A stretch of DNA of 37,972 nucleotides from Porticoccaceae bacterium. GTDB lineage: Bacteria > Pseudomonadota > Gammaproteobacteria > Pseudomonadales > Porticoccaceae. Every line of letters begins with the position of its first letter. Position 1 is the stretch's first letter. The position numbers were made by a program, and so were the translations under genes. The notes under the pieces were generated by a model. The model was not told where the DNA came from. It saw only the letters and a list, made by a program, of their open reading frames with translations, and ran no database searches. Below, piece by piece: positions 37,888-37,972 of the stretch. The stretch spans positions 1-37,972 of the forward strand of contig JAQWGK010000036.1 of NCBI GenBank assembly GCA_029238255.1, in the 5' to 3' direction.

Positions 37888-37972
37888 TTAGCTTTTATCT
37901 ACCTCGATATTTAGATCAAGTCCACTGGCCTTCGCCCTGAGCTGCCATAGCTCTCGGGCGCGCTCTTGCATA
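37888..37972 (-). CDS. C-terminal end of an unidentified protein (cut by window edge)
   Basis: The last 27 codons visible read MQERARELWQLRAKASGLDLNIEVDKS and end in TAA at 37888. The frame is open to the right edge. The charged helical composition looks like a real C-terminus, but the piece is too short to identify. It reads in the same direction as the glucanase gene and would end about 230 bases before it. Confidence 0.5.
   Translation of the reverse strand, partial: MQERARELWQLRAKASGLDLNIEVDKS

Overview
The window is about 38 kb of gene-dense chromosome from a Gram-negative gammaproteobacterium. The evidence is the housekeeping gene order (smc-zipA-ligA; rluD-pgeF divergent from bamD; rplU-rpmA; obgE-proB) and a type IV pilus block (pilS-pilR next to the fimU/pilE/pilV/pilW/pilX/pilY1 minor pilin genes), an arrangement resembling Pseudomonas. 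A TonB-dependent receptor, a secreted family-17 beta-1,3-glucanase lipoprotein and a moderate GC content suggest a marine oligotroph or polysaccharide user, perhaps near the SAR92/Cellvibrionales group. That placement is inference. I see no rRNA or tRNA genes, CRISPR array, insertion sequence or prophage, and no gene-free stretch longer than 300 bases.

Layout. (1) 1-4637, minus strand: a four-gene operon coding for an acetolactate-synthase-like thiamine-diphosphate enzyme, two different short citrate-synthase-fold proteins, and a TonB-dependent receptor cut by the left edge. Junctions are overlapping or very short. This is the least understood and most interesting unit. (2) 4844-9960, plus strand: a VC0807-type membrane protein, a YciI protein, an SH3/coiled-coil membrane anchor, an exported cyclophilin, PdxJ, a Rossmann/DUF2520 protein and a SpoU/TrmH RNA methyltransferase. 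(3) 10035-21915, minus strand: an MFS transporter with a small membrane protein, an orphan protein, then ligA, zipA, smc, proB, obgE, a strong terminator, rpmA and rplU with a clear sigma-70 promoter. (4) 22092-23825, minus: pgeF and rluD; divergent from 24052-29115, plus: bamD, nadE, pilS, pilR. (5) 29137-35488, minus: the minor pilin and PilY1 cluster. (6) 35652-37655, minus: the GH17 glucanase lipoprotein, followed by the last codons of another gene at the right edge.

How the genes connect. PilS/PilR is the two-component pair that controls pilin transcription, and the facing cluster encodes the minor pilins and the PilY1 adhesin that prime pilus assembly. A pair of 9-bp direct repeats 12 bp apart just upstream of pilE fits the LytTR-type (AlgR-like) binding pattern exactly, so a second regulator probably acts here. 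The ZipA, SMC, LigA, Obg, L21, L27, ProB, BamD, RluD and NadE genes are core growth functions. The left-hand operon looks like an uptake-plus-carboligation pathway for an unknown substrate. Both citrate-synthase-fold proteins lack the recognisable His/His/Asp catalytic residues of that family.

All assignments come from reading the sequence and translations; no database search was run.
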